DNA from: Euryarchaeota archaeon UBA105
GTDB lineage: Archaea > Thermoplasmatota > Poseidoniia > Poseidoniales > Thalassarchaeaceae
Length of the DNA stretch: 14,661 nt
NCBI GenBank assembly: GCA_002496905.1
Contig: DALV01000071.1
Coordinates: 1 to 14,661 of the forward strand
Direction of reading: 5' to 3'
The notes under the pieces were generated by a model. The model did not search any database, had not been told where the DNA came from, and saw only the letters and a list, made by a program, of their open reading frames with translations. Positions 6,031 to 13,660 of the stretch are shown in pieces; position 1 is the stretch's first letter, and every line of letters begins with the position of its first letter. Position numbers and translations under genes: made by a program.

Positions 6031-6867
6031 TTAGGAACCTTTCCATTCAGCATCTTTTCTCTCAAGGAATGCTTGGACTCCAATTTCCTTGTCTTCGGTA
6101 TCGAACAGTGCAACGAATTCCGACCTTTCAGCTAGTATACCTTCAGACATTCCAAGATCGAGAGCAGAACGAACTGCTCGTTTTGCTACCTTGATAGTAT
6201 ATGGTGACTTTTTGGCTATATTTTCTGCCATTTCCATTGTTCTAGATTCAAGTTGCTCGGGCTCTACAAGATCGTTGATTAATCCAAGTCTTAGCGCCTC
6301 TTCTGACCCTACCATTTCTCCAGTCAGGACCATCTCCATTGTTTTGCCATAGCCAAGAAGATTCGAAAGCCGTTGAGTTCCACCACCGCCCGGAATAAGT
6401 CCAAGATTTATTTCAGGGGTTCCGAACTTAGCCCGAGTGCTAGCAATTCGCAAATCACAGGAAAGTGCTAATTCAGTTCCTCCTCCAAGAGCAAAGCCAT
6501 CGACCATTGCAATAGTTGGTTTTGATAGATTCCAAACTCTTTCCCACGCATTATCTTCAAAGAATGGTCGAACGTCATCTGAATTCTTTCCTGCAAACTC
6601 AGAAATATCCGCCCCTGCTGCAAAAGCGGCTGGTTTCTGACGCTTGCCCTCTGGGGCAGGCGGAGGCGACGCGCCACGAATTACGACTACTCTGACGTTG
6701 TCATCTGCCTCAGCTTCATCACAGGCTTGTTTGAGAGCAGTATGCGAATCTTTGTTCAGAGCATTGAGTTTTCCTGGTCGATTTAACGTCCAAACAGAAA
6801 TCACTCCACCAGCGGGGCTTGAGCCTTCGACCGGGAGGTTCTCGACCAGTAGCACGTCTTCATCCAT
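6031..6867 (-). CDS. Enoyl-CoA hydratase (canonical crotonase, two catalytic Glu)
   Basis: It hydrates trans-2-enoyl-CoA to 3-hydroxyacyl-CoA in beta-oxidation or in the lower aromatic-CoA pathway (PaaF role). At 278 aa it has both catalytic glutamates of true hydratases: Glu152 in 'KFGTPEINLGLIPGGGGTQRL' and Glu178 in 'TMEMVLTG', 26 residues apart against 20 in rat crotonase. The oxyanion hole is formed by 'AFAAGADISEF' (81-91) and 'ALGGGTELALSCD' (126-138). A short proline-rich and basic insertion ('SPPPAPEGKRQKP', 67-79) sits just before the first oxyanion strand and is unusual. The ATG at 6867 gives the expected N terminus. It lies between the proline-rich membrane protein (36 bases upstream) and the 84-aa membrane protein, and could supply the hydratase step that the PaaG-like crotonase at 2852-3652 does not. 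Confidence 0.93.
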   Translation of the reverse strand: MDEDVLLVENLPVEGSSPAGGVISVWTLNRPGKLNALNKDSHTALKQACDEAEADDNVRVVVIRGASPPPAPEGKRQKPAAFAAGADISEFAGKNSDDVRPFFEDNAWERVWNLSKPTIAMVDGFALGGGTELALSCDLRIASTRAKFGTPEINLGLIPGGGGTQRLSNLLGYGKTMEMVLTGEMVGSEEALRLGLINDLVEPEQLESRTMEMAENIAKKSPYTIKVAKRAVRSALDLGMSEGILAERSEFVALFDTEDKEIGVQAFLERKDAEWKGS

Positions 6868-6903
6868 GGTCGACCGAAGAGCAACCGCCGCTTGAAGATA
6901 CGC

Positions 6904-7806
6904 TCACTCAGGCGGAGGTTGAGGAGGCATTCCTGGAGGAGGGGGCATTGGCGGTAAACCGCCAGGAGGAGGAGGCATTGGTGGCATATCCTTTACCTCT
7001 GGTAATTCTTCAACAGGTTTGCTTACTGCCTTCTCTGGAATCTTCAATGGAACTCTTATTTTGAGTATTCTAGACTCGTCTATTCTGACATATGATACGC
7101 CTAGTGGAGAGGTATCATCGGGGCTTTCATCTTCTTCAATTACAGTCAACCCATGATTTGCTTGATTTAGTAAAGCGCCGAGGTCTTCACCGTCCTCTAA
7201 CTCTGTCCACATTCTGACCTTAGCAGCCTTTCTTTCAGCTAATGCCATTCGACGACGGCGGTCGATTTTTCCTCTAATAACCGCCCTTTTCTCTCGTTGT
7301 TGCTCAACATAACTCTCGATTTCAGTTTCCATTTCAGATTGGGCATCTCGGGAGACCACTAGACGCTGAGCAATATTCTCTCCATCTCCAGCAACAGTTG
7401 GTTCTTGGGAGGAAGGCATTGGAGGGGGCATTGGCATACTAGGTGCGGGCATTGGCGCATCTGGGCTTGGCATAGCAATCGGAGGAGGAGGTAATGTTGG
7501 AGGTGCTGCAACTGGAGCAGCGACTCGGCGGCGACTACGGCGAACTTCTTCCTGTTCTACCTCAACCTCTTCAGTTGCTGGGTCGGGTTCTACTTCATCC
7601 TCATCTTCTTCGATCTCGACAACTGGAGCTTTTGGAGTCGAAGGTAGTGGCCTTCGACCTGAAAATACCAATAATGAAAGAAAGGACAATAGCACTGTTC
7701 CCCCTGCGATTTGTTGAGCAAGATTCATCGAACCTTGGAACAGTAGGAAAAGAGGTATTCCTAGTCCTAAGAGGACTAGAAGCAAGAGCCGTGTGTACGA
7801 AACCAT
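6904..7806 (-). CDS. Two-TM proline-rich, charged, coiled-coil protein of unknown function
   Basis: I recognise no enzyme domain in this 300-aa protein. Its layout is clear: two N-terminal hydrophobic segments (about 6-23 and 30-49), an acidic stretch (64-87), a basic patch RRSRRR (89-94), a Pro/Ala/Met-rich linker (98-131), a charged helical and possibly coiled-coil region (145-205), and a compact mixed segment (210-255). The C-terminal proline tail (274-299) contains two near-copies of PPMPPPPG. The charge pattern puts the bulk most likely in the cytoplasm, tethered to the membrane. Such poly-proline blocks bind SH3-, WW- or profilin-like domains in eukaryotes; whether that applies here is speculation. 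It starts 37 bases after the pyrophosphatase stop and ends 36 bases before the enoyl-CoA hydratase start, all on the same strand. Confidence 0.75.
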   Translation of the reverse strand: MVSYTRLLLLVLLGLGIPLFLLFQGSMNLAQQIAGGTVLLSFLSLLVFSGRRPLPSTPKAPVVEIEEDEDEVEPDPATEEVEVEQEEVRRSRRRVAAPVAAPPTLPPPPIAMPSPDAPMPAPSMPMPPPMPSSQEPTVAGDGENIAQRLVVSRDAQSEMETEIESYVEQQREKRAVIRGKIDRRRRMALAERKAAKVRMWTELEDGEDLGALLNQANHGLTVIEEDESPDDTSPLGVSYVRIDESRILKIRVPLKIPEKAVSKPVEELPEVKDMPPMPPPPGGLPPMPPPPGMPPQPPPE

Positions 7807-7843
7807 GTCTGTTCCTCGGGCTACCTCAGTGGCTAGTCTCTAT

Positions 7844-8437
7844 TCACCTTGACGGGGATTTGAGAAGATTTGATAGTCCTAGCATGGCTTTTTTCCTGTG
7901 AGATATCTGATTTTTAATCTCATTGCCTAATTCCCCAAAGGTCCCTCCATCGCCTTCCTTAGGAATGAAAATTGGGTCATATCCGAAGCCATTACTACCC
8001 CTTGGATGGTCAGATATTTTACCACGGCAGATTCCTTTTGATTTCCAAACTTGATTTCCATTTGAGAGAATAGCTACCGCCCGATATTCTGCACCGCTAT
8101 TTCCGGATTCTTTGACTTTCTCAATAATTCCATCAAGACCAATTTCTTTCTCTATATCCGATGATTCTGCGCCCGGCCATTCAGGAAATGCATCTAGGAA
8201 AATACCCGAATCTTCGACAAGAATTGCGCTACCCTCTAATTCGCTTCCTTCAATTAATTCCATTGCTTGTCGGATTTTCGATTCTGCTACACCGTCTAAT
8301 CCGAGATGTTTTGGCTCGTCAAAATTAGGCCTCAATCCGCTAATTACCAAGCCCTCTACACTGTGTCCGAGAGGCATTAATACCTCTCGAGCTTCTACAA
8401 TTTTGTTTTCATTGCCCGTTGCAAAGAGAATTCTCAT
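7844..8437 (-). CDS. rdgB: XTP/dITP diphosphatase (RdgB/HAM1 family)
   Basis: It hydrolyses non-canonical purine triphosphates (dITP, XTP) to monophosphate plus pyrophosphate, keeping deaminated bases out of nucleic acids. At 197 aa it has the family length. Visible motifs are the N-terminal 'ATGNENK' (6-12), 'LVEDSGIFLDAFP' (73-85), 'GFGYDPIF' (150-157) and 'SHRKKA' (179-184). The segment after FP reads 'EWPGAESSDIEKEIG', where most relatives have an FPG-YSxR-type sequence, a local divergence in a substrate-contact region. The ATG at 8437 follows the Bud32 stop by nine bases. As I recall, Bud32/Kae1 genes and this pyrophosphatase are often neighbours in Euryarchaeota, which supports both calls. 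Confidence 0.93.
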   Translation of the reverse strand: MRILFATGNENKIVEAREVLMPLGHSVEGLVISGLRPNFDEPKHLGLDGVAESKIRQAMELIEGSELEGSAILVEDSGIFLDAFPEWPGAESSDIEKEIGLDGIIEKVKESGNSGAEYRAVAILSNGNQVWKSKGICRGKISDHPRGSNGFGYDPIFIPKEGDGGTFGELGNEIKNQISHRKKAMLGLSNLLKSPSR

Positions 8438-8446
8438 TATCTCAAC

Positions 8447-9121
8447 TCAAGCATGATATCTAACTCGGCCACGAATCGCATTGAATCGCTCAACGACTTC
8501 CTTTGCAGACAAATGAGATACGGCAGAAGATTTACCAGAATCAGCCCATAAATATCCTTCAACCATTGTTTCAACTGCTGATTCGAAATTATAATGGCTG
8601 GCAGTTAGGCATTCATTTAGTACCTGTAAATCTAAGCCGAGTTGTTCTATTTCTGGAGCAATTCTAGCGAGGCCAAAGTCGATTAGGGTCAAATTTCCTT
8701 GATTATCAATTAGCACATTATGTGTAGTCAGATCTCCATGTGCGATATCAGATTCATGCAATTTTCGGATCAATTCTCCAAACTTACGAATTTCTTGTGG
8801 CCCTGCATCACCATTCTGTAATGCTTCATACAAAGGCACTCCATCTATTCTTGATAGTAATATCCATCCTCCATCTGCATCTACATCCAATAGTGATGGA
8901 GAAGGAAAATCAATGCATTGTAAACGCGATAGAATCCTAGCCTCTGCAGCCAATCTTTGACGGGTTAATTTCCGATCTAATGAAGGGTGCCTATAGGCTC
9001 TTGGTTCCCTCTTTTTTAGAACCGCTTTTCGCCCCATCCAAGAGCCTGAAATTGCAGTTGCCTCGGCTCCGATGTGAAGGACCGTGTCCTCAATCCACAT
9101 CGGAATCGCCGCTTCATCCAT
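8447..9121 (-). CDS. bud32: Bud32, KEOPS complex atypical protein kinase/ATPase
   Basis: Bud32 is the small kinase/ATPase subunit of the KEOPS complex, which with Kae1 makes t6A at position 37 of ANN-decoding tRNAs. This is the stand-alone form (224 aa), not the Kae1-Bud32 fusion found in many archaea. The motifs are typical: GAEA (18-21), Lys36 in 'VLKKRE', the signature 'YRHPSLDRKLTRQR' (43-56), Glu60, catalytic loop 'HGDLTTHN' with Asp130 and Asn135, 'DFGLA' (148-152), and the C-terminal 'RGRVRYHA', which ends in the basic tail the family usually has. ATG at 9121 is used; a second ATG at residue 8 is also possible. It is the first gene of a leftward run that begins with the XTP/dITP pyrophosphatase and diverges from nadA. 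Confidence 0.95.
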   Translation of the reverse strand: MDEAAIPMWIEDTVLHIGAEATAISGSWMGRKAVLKKREPRAYRHPSLDRKLTRQRLAAEARILSRLQCIDFPSPSLLDVDADGGWILLSRIDGVPLYEALQNGDAGPQEIRKFGELIRKLHESDIAHGDLTTHNVLIDNQGNLTLIDFGLARIAPEIEQLGLDLQVLNECLTASHYNFESAVETMVEGYLWADSGKSSAVSHLSAKEVVERFNAIRGRVRYHA

Positions 9122-9179
9122 GCCCCTCCGAGATGAGATGCCTTGAAAGCGGTTGCACAGGACGAAGCAGCGAGTTCAG
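9122..9179. promoter_or_regulatory. Divergent promoter region, bud32 / nadA
   Basis: This 58-base spacer lies between two divergent starts and has to carry both promoters. There is no purine-rich ribosome site directly before the nadA ATG at 9180, so a leaderless or very short-leader mRNA is plausible. I cannot pick a convincing TATA element on either strand. Confidence 0.3.
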
Positions 9180-10265
9180 ATGACTATGCAGATGCCCTCG
9201 GCCCCGCTACCGCGTGGTTTAGTGACTCCCAAGGCATATTCAAACGAAGAGATAGAAGCAGAGGCTAAAAGGTTACAGAAAGTCATCAACCAAGGTACAC
9301 TTTGGGACATTGAGACTTGCAAAACAATTGCACCACTGACTCTCGAAATTAATCAATTAAAGAAAGAGAACGATGTTTTTCTCATCGCTCATTCTTACCA
9401 AACTCCGGATATCGTATACGGGGTAGCGGACTCTGTATCGGATAGTTACTCGCTATCCAAGGCAGCGAGAGATGCCCCGCAGCAAACCATTCTATTTTCT
9501 AGTGTAAGATTCATGGCCGAGACTGCGAAAATTGTCAGCCCCCACAAGACCGTTCTACACCCCTCTCCGGATGCCGGCTGTACTCTTTCTGATAGCATAA
9601 CTGCAGAGGATGTTCGAGAGCTAAAGTCGAGATATCCGGGAGTCCCTGTCGCATGTTACATCAACACAACTGCCGAAGTAAAGGCTGAGGTTGATGTCTG
9701 CGTAACAAGTAGCAATTATCTCAAAATTTGTGAGAGGCTCCCTGGTGATCGAATAATATTCGTACCTGATCAATTGATGGGTAAACATCTCACTGAACAT
9801 CTCGCTGGAAAGAAGGAAGTCATCAATTACGATGGCGAATGTTATGTTCACGCTACTTTTACTGGAGAAAAAATACGCTCATGGAGAAATAGGACCGCTG
9901 ACCAGGGTATCGAATTACAGGTATTGAGTCATCCAGAATGCGATGCGGACGTAATCGCGGAAAGCGACATTGTCGGTAGCAGTGAAGTACTTCGAGAAGA
10001 GGCTTTGAGGCTTGGTTCAGAAGGAAAGTCCGATATTATGCTAATTACAGAATGCGGAACTGCTGATCGAGTTAGAGCAGAATCAGAAAACGATCTGAAT
10101 CTAATTGGAACTTGTGTTATGTGCCGTTACATGAAAATGACCCAATTGGAAGATATACTTCAGGCACTACGAGAACCTCACCCAGACCAAATCATTGAAC
10201 TCGATGATGAAATTATTCAGCGTGCGCAGAGAAGTTTAGACGAAATGTTCAGGCTTGCTGAATGA
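9180..10265 (+). CDS. nadA: Quinolinate synthase NadA
   Basis: It condenses iminoaspartate with dihydroxyacetone phosphate to quinolinate, the precursor of NAD, using a [4Fe-4S] cluster. Using ATG 9180 the protein is 361 aa; the frame is open to 9153, but those residues add nothing family-like, and ATGs at 9186 and 9192 are also possible. Family features are 'IAHSYQTPDI' (69-78), 'FSSVRFMAETAKI' (106-118), Cys134 in 'DAGCTLSD', Cys221 in 'YDGECYVHATF', 'SHPECDADV' (250-258), and Cys315 (or Cys312) in 'GTCVMCRYMKM'. Cys134 and Cys221 are 87 apart, as I recall for the Thermotoga enzyme. No nadB or nadC is visible, so the iminoaspartate source is unknown. Its stop codon directly abuts the stop of the convergent PAP2 gene. 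Confidence 0.95.
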   Translation: MTMQMPSAPLPRGLVTPKAYSNEEIEAEAKRLQKVINQGTLWDIETCKTIAPLTLEINQLKKENDVFLIAHSYQTPDIVYGVADSVSDSYSLSKAARDAPQQTILFSSVRFMAETAKIVSPHKTVLHPSPDAGCTLSDSITAEDVRELKSRYPGVPVACYINTTAEVKAEVDVCVTSSNYLKICERLPGDRIIFVPDQLMGKHLTEHLAGKKEVINYDGECYVHATFTGEKIRSWRNRTADQGIELQVLSHPECDADVIAESDIVGSSEVLREEALRLGSEGKSDIMLITECGTADRVRAESENDLNLIGTCVMCRYMKMTQLEDILQALREPHPDQIIELDDEIIQRAQRSLDEMFRLAE

Positions 10266-12410
10266 TTAATTCTCTCGACGCCCTTTGGCTTTAGATGAAC
10301 CATTTGCAGATTGGAAAGCATACAGAATCATCATCGGAATTAGAAGTACGATCGAAGATTGTAATACCACCGAAGAATAGGGTTCGAAGGTTTCCTCTAA
10401 AGCATGCATACGAATTTCCAAAGTACCATCATCCAGACTTTCTATCCATGCCAAATTGGTTTCCAATACCTGAGGATTATACTGATCTACATCATCGTCA
10501 ATGGTCAATTGTAATGTTCTATTTTCTTCTAAATTGTGAAGAAATACATCTCTAGCTGTCAACAATTCCTCGGGTTCCGCTGTTGGGTCGAATCGAGGGA
10601 TTTGGAGAAATGCGATATTTTCACCAGAAATGCTAGGTGATGATGAAGGCCAAACTGGATCAGAGAGTAATAATTGAGAGCCACTTATTGTTTCGATGAG
10701 TATTGTACGATTTACTGGCCCTACATCGACAACCGCAACGATGTTATTTCCATCCATTGCTAGTTCAACAATTTGAGAATTAGAGTAATTTACCTCTTCT
10801 CCGAAAACATCCCCTAAATGATTGTCTACAACTTCGTCAGTGGTATTTTCAATATCAATTCGAAGGCTCAATTGAGTGGAAAGCGAGACAACATCAAGCA
10901 CAGGACCATTCGCAGTTGAATTAGCACTTGCAATTAGAGAACCGGATGATGCCAGTATGGAAAATGGCCCTTCTGGTGAAATATATTCCGTAATAACCCC
11001 GTCTGAATTTCGATAGATTAGATCATTTGAGTAAACCACCGCAATTACTGCTTCTTGATTGGCATTTTCAGCCAATAGAACATCGATTATTGGCTCAGAT
11101 TCGGGGTTGATTTCTTCTGTCCACCAATTTAGACTGAATGTCTGGGACGGATTATTGTATGACCAGAATTCTAACTTAAATGAGTCAAAAAGGGCAACCC
11201 CCTTTTCTGAAGCAGCAACCCTTGGAACTGAAGTCCATCCTTCTTCACCCAGAATTATTGTTGCAATTGTTTCCGACTCCTTAGTTTGAGAACTCCAAGA
11301 GATAAATTCGACAGTTCCGTTATCGTTTTCTTGTACGGTAACCAACCAATCTCCTGAGCCTGCTGTGTAGGTTGGGGTAACCCCTTCAACGGGGAAATCT
11401 TGGTGAGTTGCGTCCCAAAGTAGAACCAAACCGGTTCCAAGAAGGATGGCGACAATCACCGCCCCTGTTTGGGTTTTCGAGGGTTCTCTGTATGGATCAA
11501 TCTGTGCGTTAATCGAATTCTTAACCCCTACAAACCATGTCTTAGGATCTTTCATGAATCTAGCTAATCGACGTGTAAAGAGACGCTCGTCTGCAAATCT
11601 CCAAACCGGCTCGTGAGTTCTTTTGGTTAAGCTGACGGCGAGTGTTGCCACCAGAATTCCACCAATTATGTCAACCACCCAATGAATTCCAAGGTACAGG
11701 ATTGTAAATCCAGTTAACAATATGAAAATCATTAGTGCGGTTCTAAACTTGGCCCAACGACCATCGTCATCCCACTTTAGATAAGTCAACCACACTGCAA
11801 ATGGAAGGCCAATATGGAGACTAGGCATGCCGTTTGTAAACGGGTCTATTCTGGTGAACCAATTATGTATTTCTGGTGTTAAATCATAGGCGATAGTTTC
11901 CATCGCTGGGATGTGATCTCCAGTCACTCTTACGTTGAAAAATAAGTAAAACGGAATTGCCAAAACATAGACCCAGAACATCGACAACGAGACCCTATCT
12001 GCCATGTGACGATCATCGAAATATATCGGGTAAACGAAGGATGCGAAGGTTGCTGTCATGAACCCCATGACATAGAAGTGAGTTAGAGCAATTGACAGTA
12101 ATTCATTTTGGAAAGCATCCTGAATCCACAGCACAATATCCCCCTCGATAGCGTAGACATATGGAGTCATGTCGAGTTGAGTATTAGCCATCAAGATACG
12201 ATCAAGTTGGTCGAGAATATCCTTCCAGAGATAAACCGAGAATACTACAAACATGTGAGCCCAATAGCGACGGAACATATCGACGAAGCCTTGGATTCTG
12301 ATTTTCGCCCAAGGCGGTTTCATCAAAGGCATTAGAGCAACAGATAGCAGAATAGCGCCCATCAACCAAGAGATGTAGATTCCAGAGCCACCCGCCATAC
12401 CGGTCTTCAC
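10266..12410 (-). CDS. PAP2/IPC-synthase-like membrane protein fused to a large extracytoplasmic beta-rich domain
   Basis: This is a 714-aa membrane protein in two parts. Residues 1 to about 260 are multi-spanning and carry a type 2 phosphatidic acid phosphatase site in the spelling of inositol-phosphorylceramide synthases: 'NGMPSLHIGLPF' with His199, and 'YLGIHWVVDIIGG' with His243 and Asp247. Such enzymes transfer or release phosphate groups on lipids at the outer membrane face. After a basic cytoplasmic loop (263-310) comes a membrane segment (about 317-334). About 340 residues of Ser/Thr/Asp/Asn-rich, strand-like sequence with many possible N-glycosylation sites follow, then a last membrane segment (about 679-699) and a basic tail. 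The soluble part may be a beta-propeller-like domain, by inference from short repeated strands. GTG at 12410 is listed; ATG at 12398, with GGGAG 11 bases upstream, is an equally good start. Confidence 0.85.
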   Translation of the reverse strand: MKTGMAGGSGIYISWLMGAILLSVALMPLMKPPWAKIRIQGFVDMFRRYWAHMFVVFSVYLWKDILDQLDRILMANTQLDMTPYVYAIEGDIVLWIQDAFQNELLSIALTHFYVMGFMTATFASFVYPIYFDDRHMADRVSLSMFWVYVLAIPFYLFFNVRVTGDHIPAMETIAYDLTPEIHNWFTRIDPFTNGMPSLHIGLPFAVWLTYLKWDDDGRWAKFRTALMIFILLTGFTILYLGIHWVVDIIGGILVATLAVSLTKRTHEPVWRFADERLFTRRLARFMKDPKTWFVGVKNSINAQIDPYREPSKTQTGAVIVAILLGTGLVLLWDATHQDFPVEGVTPTYTAGSGDWLVTVQENDNGTVEFISWSSQTKESETIATIILGEEGWTSVPRVAASEKGVALFDSFKLEFWSYNNPSQTFSLNWWTEEINPESEPIIDVLLAENANQEAVIAVVYSNDLIYRNSDGVITEYISPEGPFSILASSGSLIASANSTANGPVLDVVSLSTQLSLRIDIENTTDEVVDNHLGDVFGEEVNYSNSQIVELAMDGNNIVAVVDVGPVNRTILIETISGSQLLLSDPVWPSSSPSISGENIAFLQIPRFDPTAEPEELLTARDVFLHNLEENRTLQLTIDDDVDQYNPQVLETNLAWIESLDDGTLEIRMHALEETFEPYSSVVLQSSIVLLIPMMILYAFQSANGSSKAKGRREN

Positions 12411-12489
12411 TCCCTAAATCATCGAGGCAACCGATATCTCAAGAATCCACCCCTAAGGAAATCGAGAGCTAAAACCACTCAAATTCGTT

Positions 12490-12506
12490 CGAATCTAAGA
12501 GATTCG
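12490..12506 (-). terminator. Short perfect hairpin over the mrp stop codon
   Basis: On the minus strand the sequence is CGAATCT-CTT-AGATTCG, a perfect 7-bp stem with a 3-base loop that includes the mrp stop TAG. No U-run follows directly, so it may be an attenuator, a processing site or chance rather than a terminator. The PAP2 gene begins about 80 bases further on; the spacer between them (12411-12494) holds no other feature that I can see. Confidence 0.25.
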
Positions 12507-13526
12507 GACGGTTGGACCACTACTTTCCTCTAATTCGACCAGTACATTATCCACAACCGCATCGAAGGCTGCGGCGGTAGCGCCATCTGGTTCGGCAATA
12601 ATGCGATGTACTCCATCATCGCCGCCTCTGACAATACCTGGGTCGAATGGTAAGGCGCCAAGGAATGGGACTTCAAGTTCGACCGCTGCGGCCTCTCCTC
12701 CACCCGACTTGAAGACATCTAGAGTAACAGACCAATGACCATTCTCATCGGTGGTTGATTCGATAGCGGTTCCAGTGGGTCCCATGACGCTGATTTGTGA
12801 GTTAGGCTCAGCCTTTCCATGGAGTGTATATCCACTCATATTTTCGACAACGCCTAAGCATGGTAAAGAAATGGTTTTTGCGAAATTAATCGACTTACGA
12901 GAATCTAGTAAAGCTACGTCCTGAGGTGTTGTTACGATTACTACTCCATCAATACCTGGAAGGCTCTGTGATACGGTAAGTGGTTCGTCACTGGTACCAG
13001 GTGGGAAGTCGATGATTAGAGCATCTAATTCTCCCCATGCGACATCTCCAATGAATTGTTGAATTGCTCCAAGTTTGATTGGACCTCGCCAAATTACCGG
13101 CTTATCTGGGTCTTCGATTAGGAAAGCCATGGAAATTACCTTCAGTCCATGAGGTCCAATCGCTGGGAAAATCTGACCGTCTTCAACGTGCAATTCAGCA
13201 TCCTCAATACCAAGCATCTTTGGTACATTAGGACCGGTGATATCGATATCCATCAGTCCAACTTTCTTTCCCTGTCTAGCAAGCGAAAGAGCCAGCCCAA
13301 CCGACACTGTAGATTTGCCTACTCCGCCCTTTCCAGAGAGAACCATAACCTTGTGTTTGATCTCCTCGTCTAACTGTGTCATCCGCATCTTTCGGCGCAT
13401 CTGTGCGTATGCTTGCTCCATTTGCGCCTTCTGTTCTGAGGAGGCTGGTGTTTCCTCTGGCGTTCCTTGTGAATCGGCCATTGGAAGACCTCCACCGGGA
13501 TGATGAGAGATTGGCGAATCAGACAT
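12495..13526 (-). CDS. mrp: Mrp/NBP35-family P-loop ATPase lacking the CPxC site, with an Ig-like insertion
   Basis: Mrp/ApbC/NBP35 proteins are cytosolic dimeric P-loop ATPases that carry and transfer Fe-S clusters. This 343-aa protein has a Pro/His-rich N-terminal tail (1-30), a helical segment (31-57), deviant Walker A 'GKGGVGKST' (65-73), 'LMDIDITGPNVPKMLG' (91-106), 'VIWRGPIKLGAIQQF' (144-158), 'LIIDFPPGTSDEPLT' (170-184), 'TTPQDVALLDSRKSI' (199-213) and 'VPFLGALPFDPGI' (286-298). Relatives follow VENMSGF with CPxCG just before the FGSGGG loop. Here residues 233-271 carry no Cys at all and read like a bacterial Ig-like repeat (AEPNSQISV ... ENGHWSVTL), about 27 residues longer than usual. 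The cluster-bridging cysteines are therefore missing, and the ATPase may act in another way. The frame is intact. It diverges from the ArsC-like gene. Confidence 0.92.
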   Translation of the reverse strand: MSDSPISHHPGGGLPMADSQGTPEETPASSEQKAQMEQAYAQMRRKMRMTQLDEEIKHKVMVLSGKGGVGKSTVSVGLALSLARQGKKVGLMDIDITGPNVPKMLGIEDAELHVEDGQIFPAIGPHGLKVISMAFLIEDPDKPVIWRGPIKLGAIQQFIGDVAWGELDALIIDFPPGTSDEPLTVSQSLPGIDGVVIVTTPQDVALLDSRKSINFAKTISLPCLGVVENMSGYTLHGKAEPNSQISVMGPTGTAIESTTDENGHWSVTLDVFKSGGGEAAAVELEVPFLGALPFDPGIVRGGDDGVHRIIAEPDGATAAAFDAVVDNVLVELEESSGPTVRIS

Positions 13527-13660
13527 TGATTCAAAGGGCGAGGTGAGGCCTACTTCAAGCCTGCGTGATGAAAATAAAACAAACTTGAATCAAAAATCAG
13601 CTCTTTGGGCTGTATTCTATTGGTGTTTCCTTCAAGTAGGACGGCTACTACACGCGCTAC
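13527..13660. promoter_or_regulatory. Divergent promoter region, mrp / arsC-like, with paired TTGANTCAA palindromes
   Basis: This 134-base non-coding spacer separates two divergent genes. An AT-rich block at about 13567-13579 (minus strand TTTTATTTTC) lies 42-52 bases before the mrp start and could be its TATA box. Two odd-centred palindromes, TTGATTCAA (13526-13534, touching the mrp start) and TTGAATCAA (13585-13593), flank that block and might be operator half-sites. No clear box is seen at the expected distance from the ArsC start. All assignments are inference. Confidence 0.35.

Noticed and set aside
6904..7000. GGAGGAGG-type repeats as a structured tandem repeat or CRISPR-like array
   Set aside because: They are degenerate codons of the Pro/Met/Gly tail, with no constant repeat length or spacers. 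No CRISPR array, IS element or integrase is visible elsewhere in the window.
6819..7064. Plus-strand reading frame over the proline-rich gene
   Set aside because: It is a shadow of the GGN/CCN low-complexity tract; no start context or protein pattern supports it.
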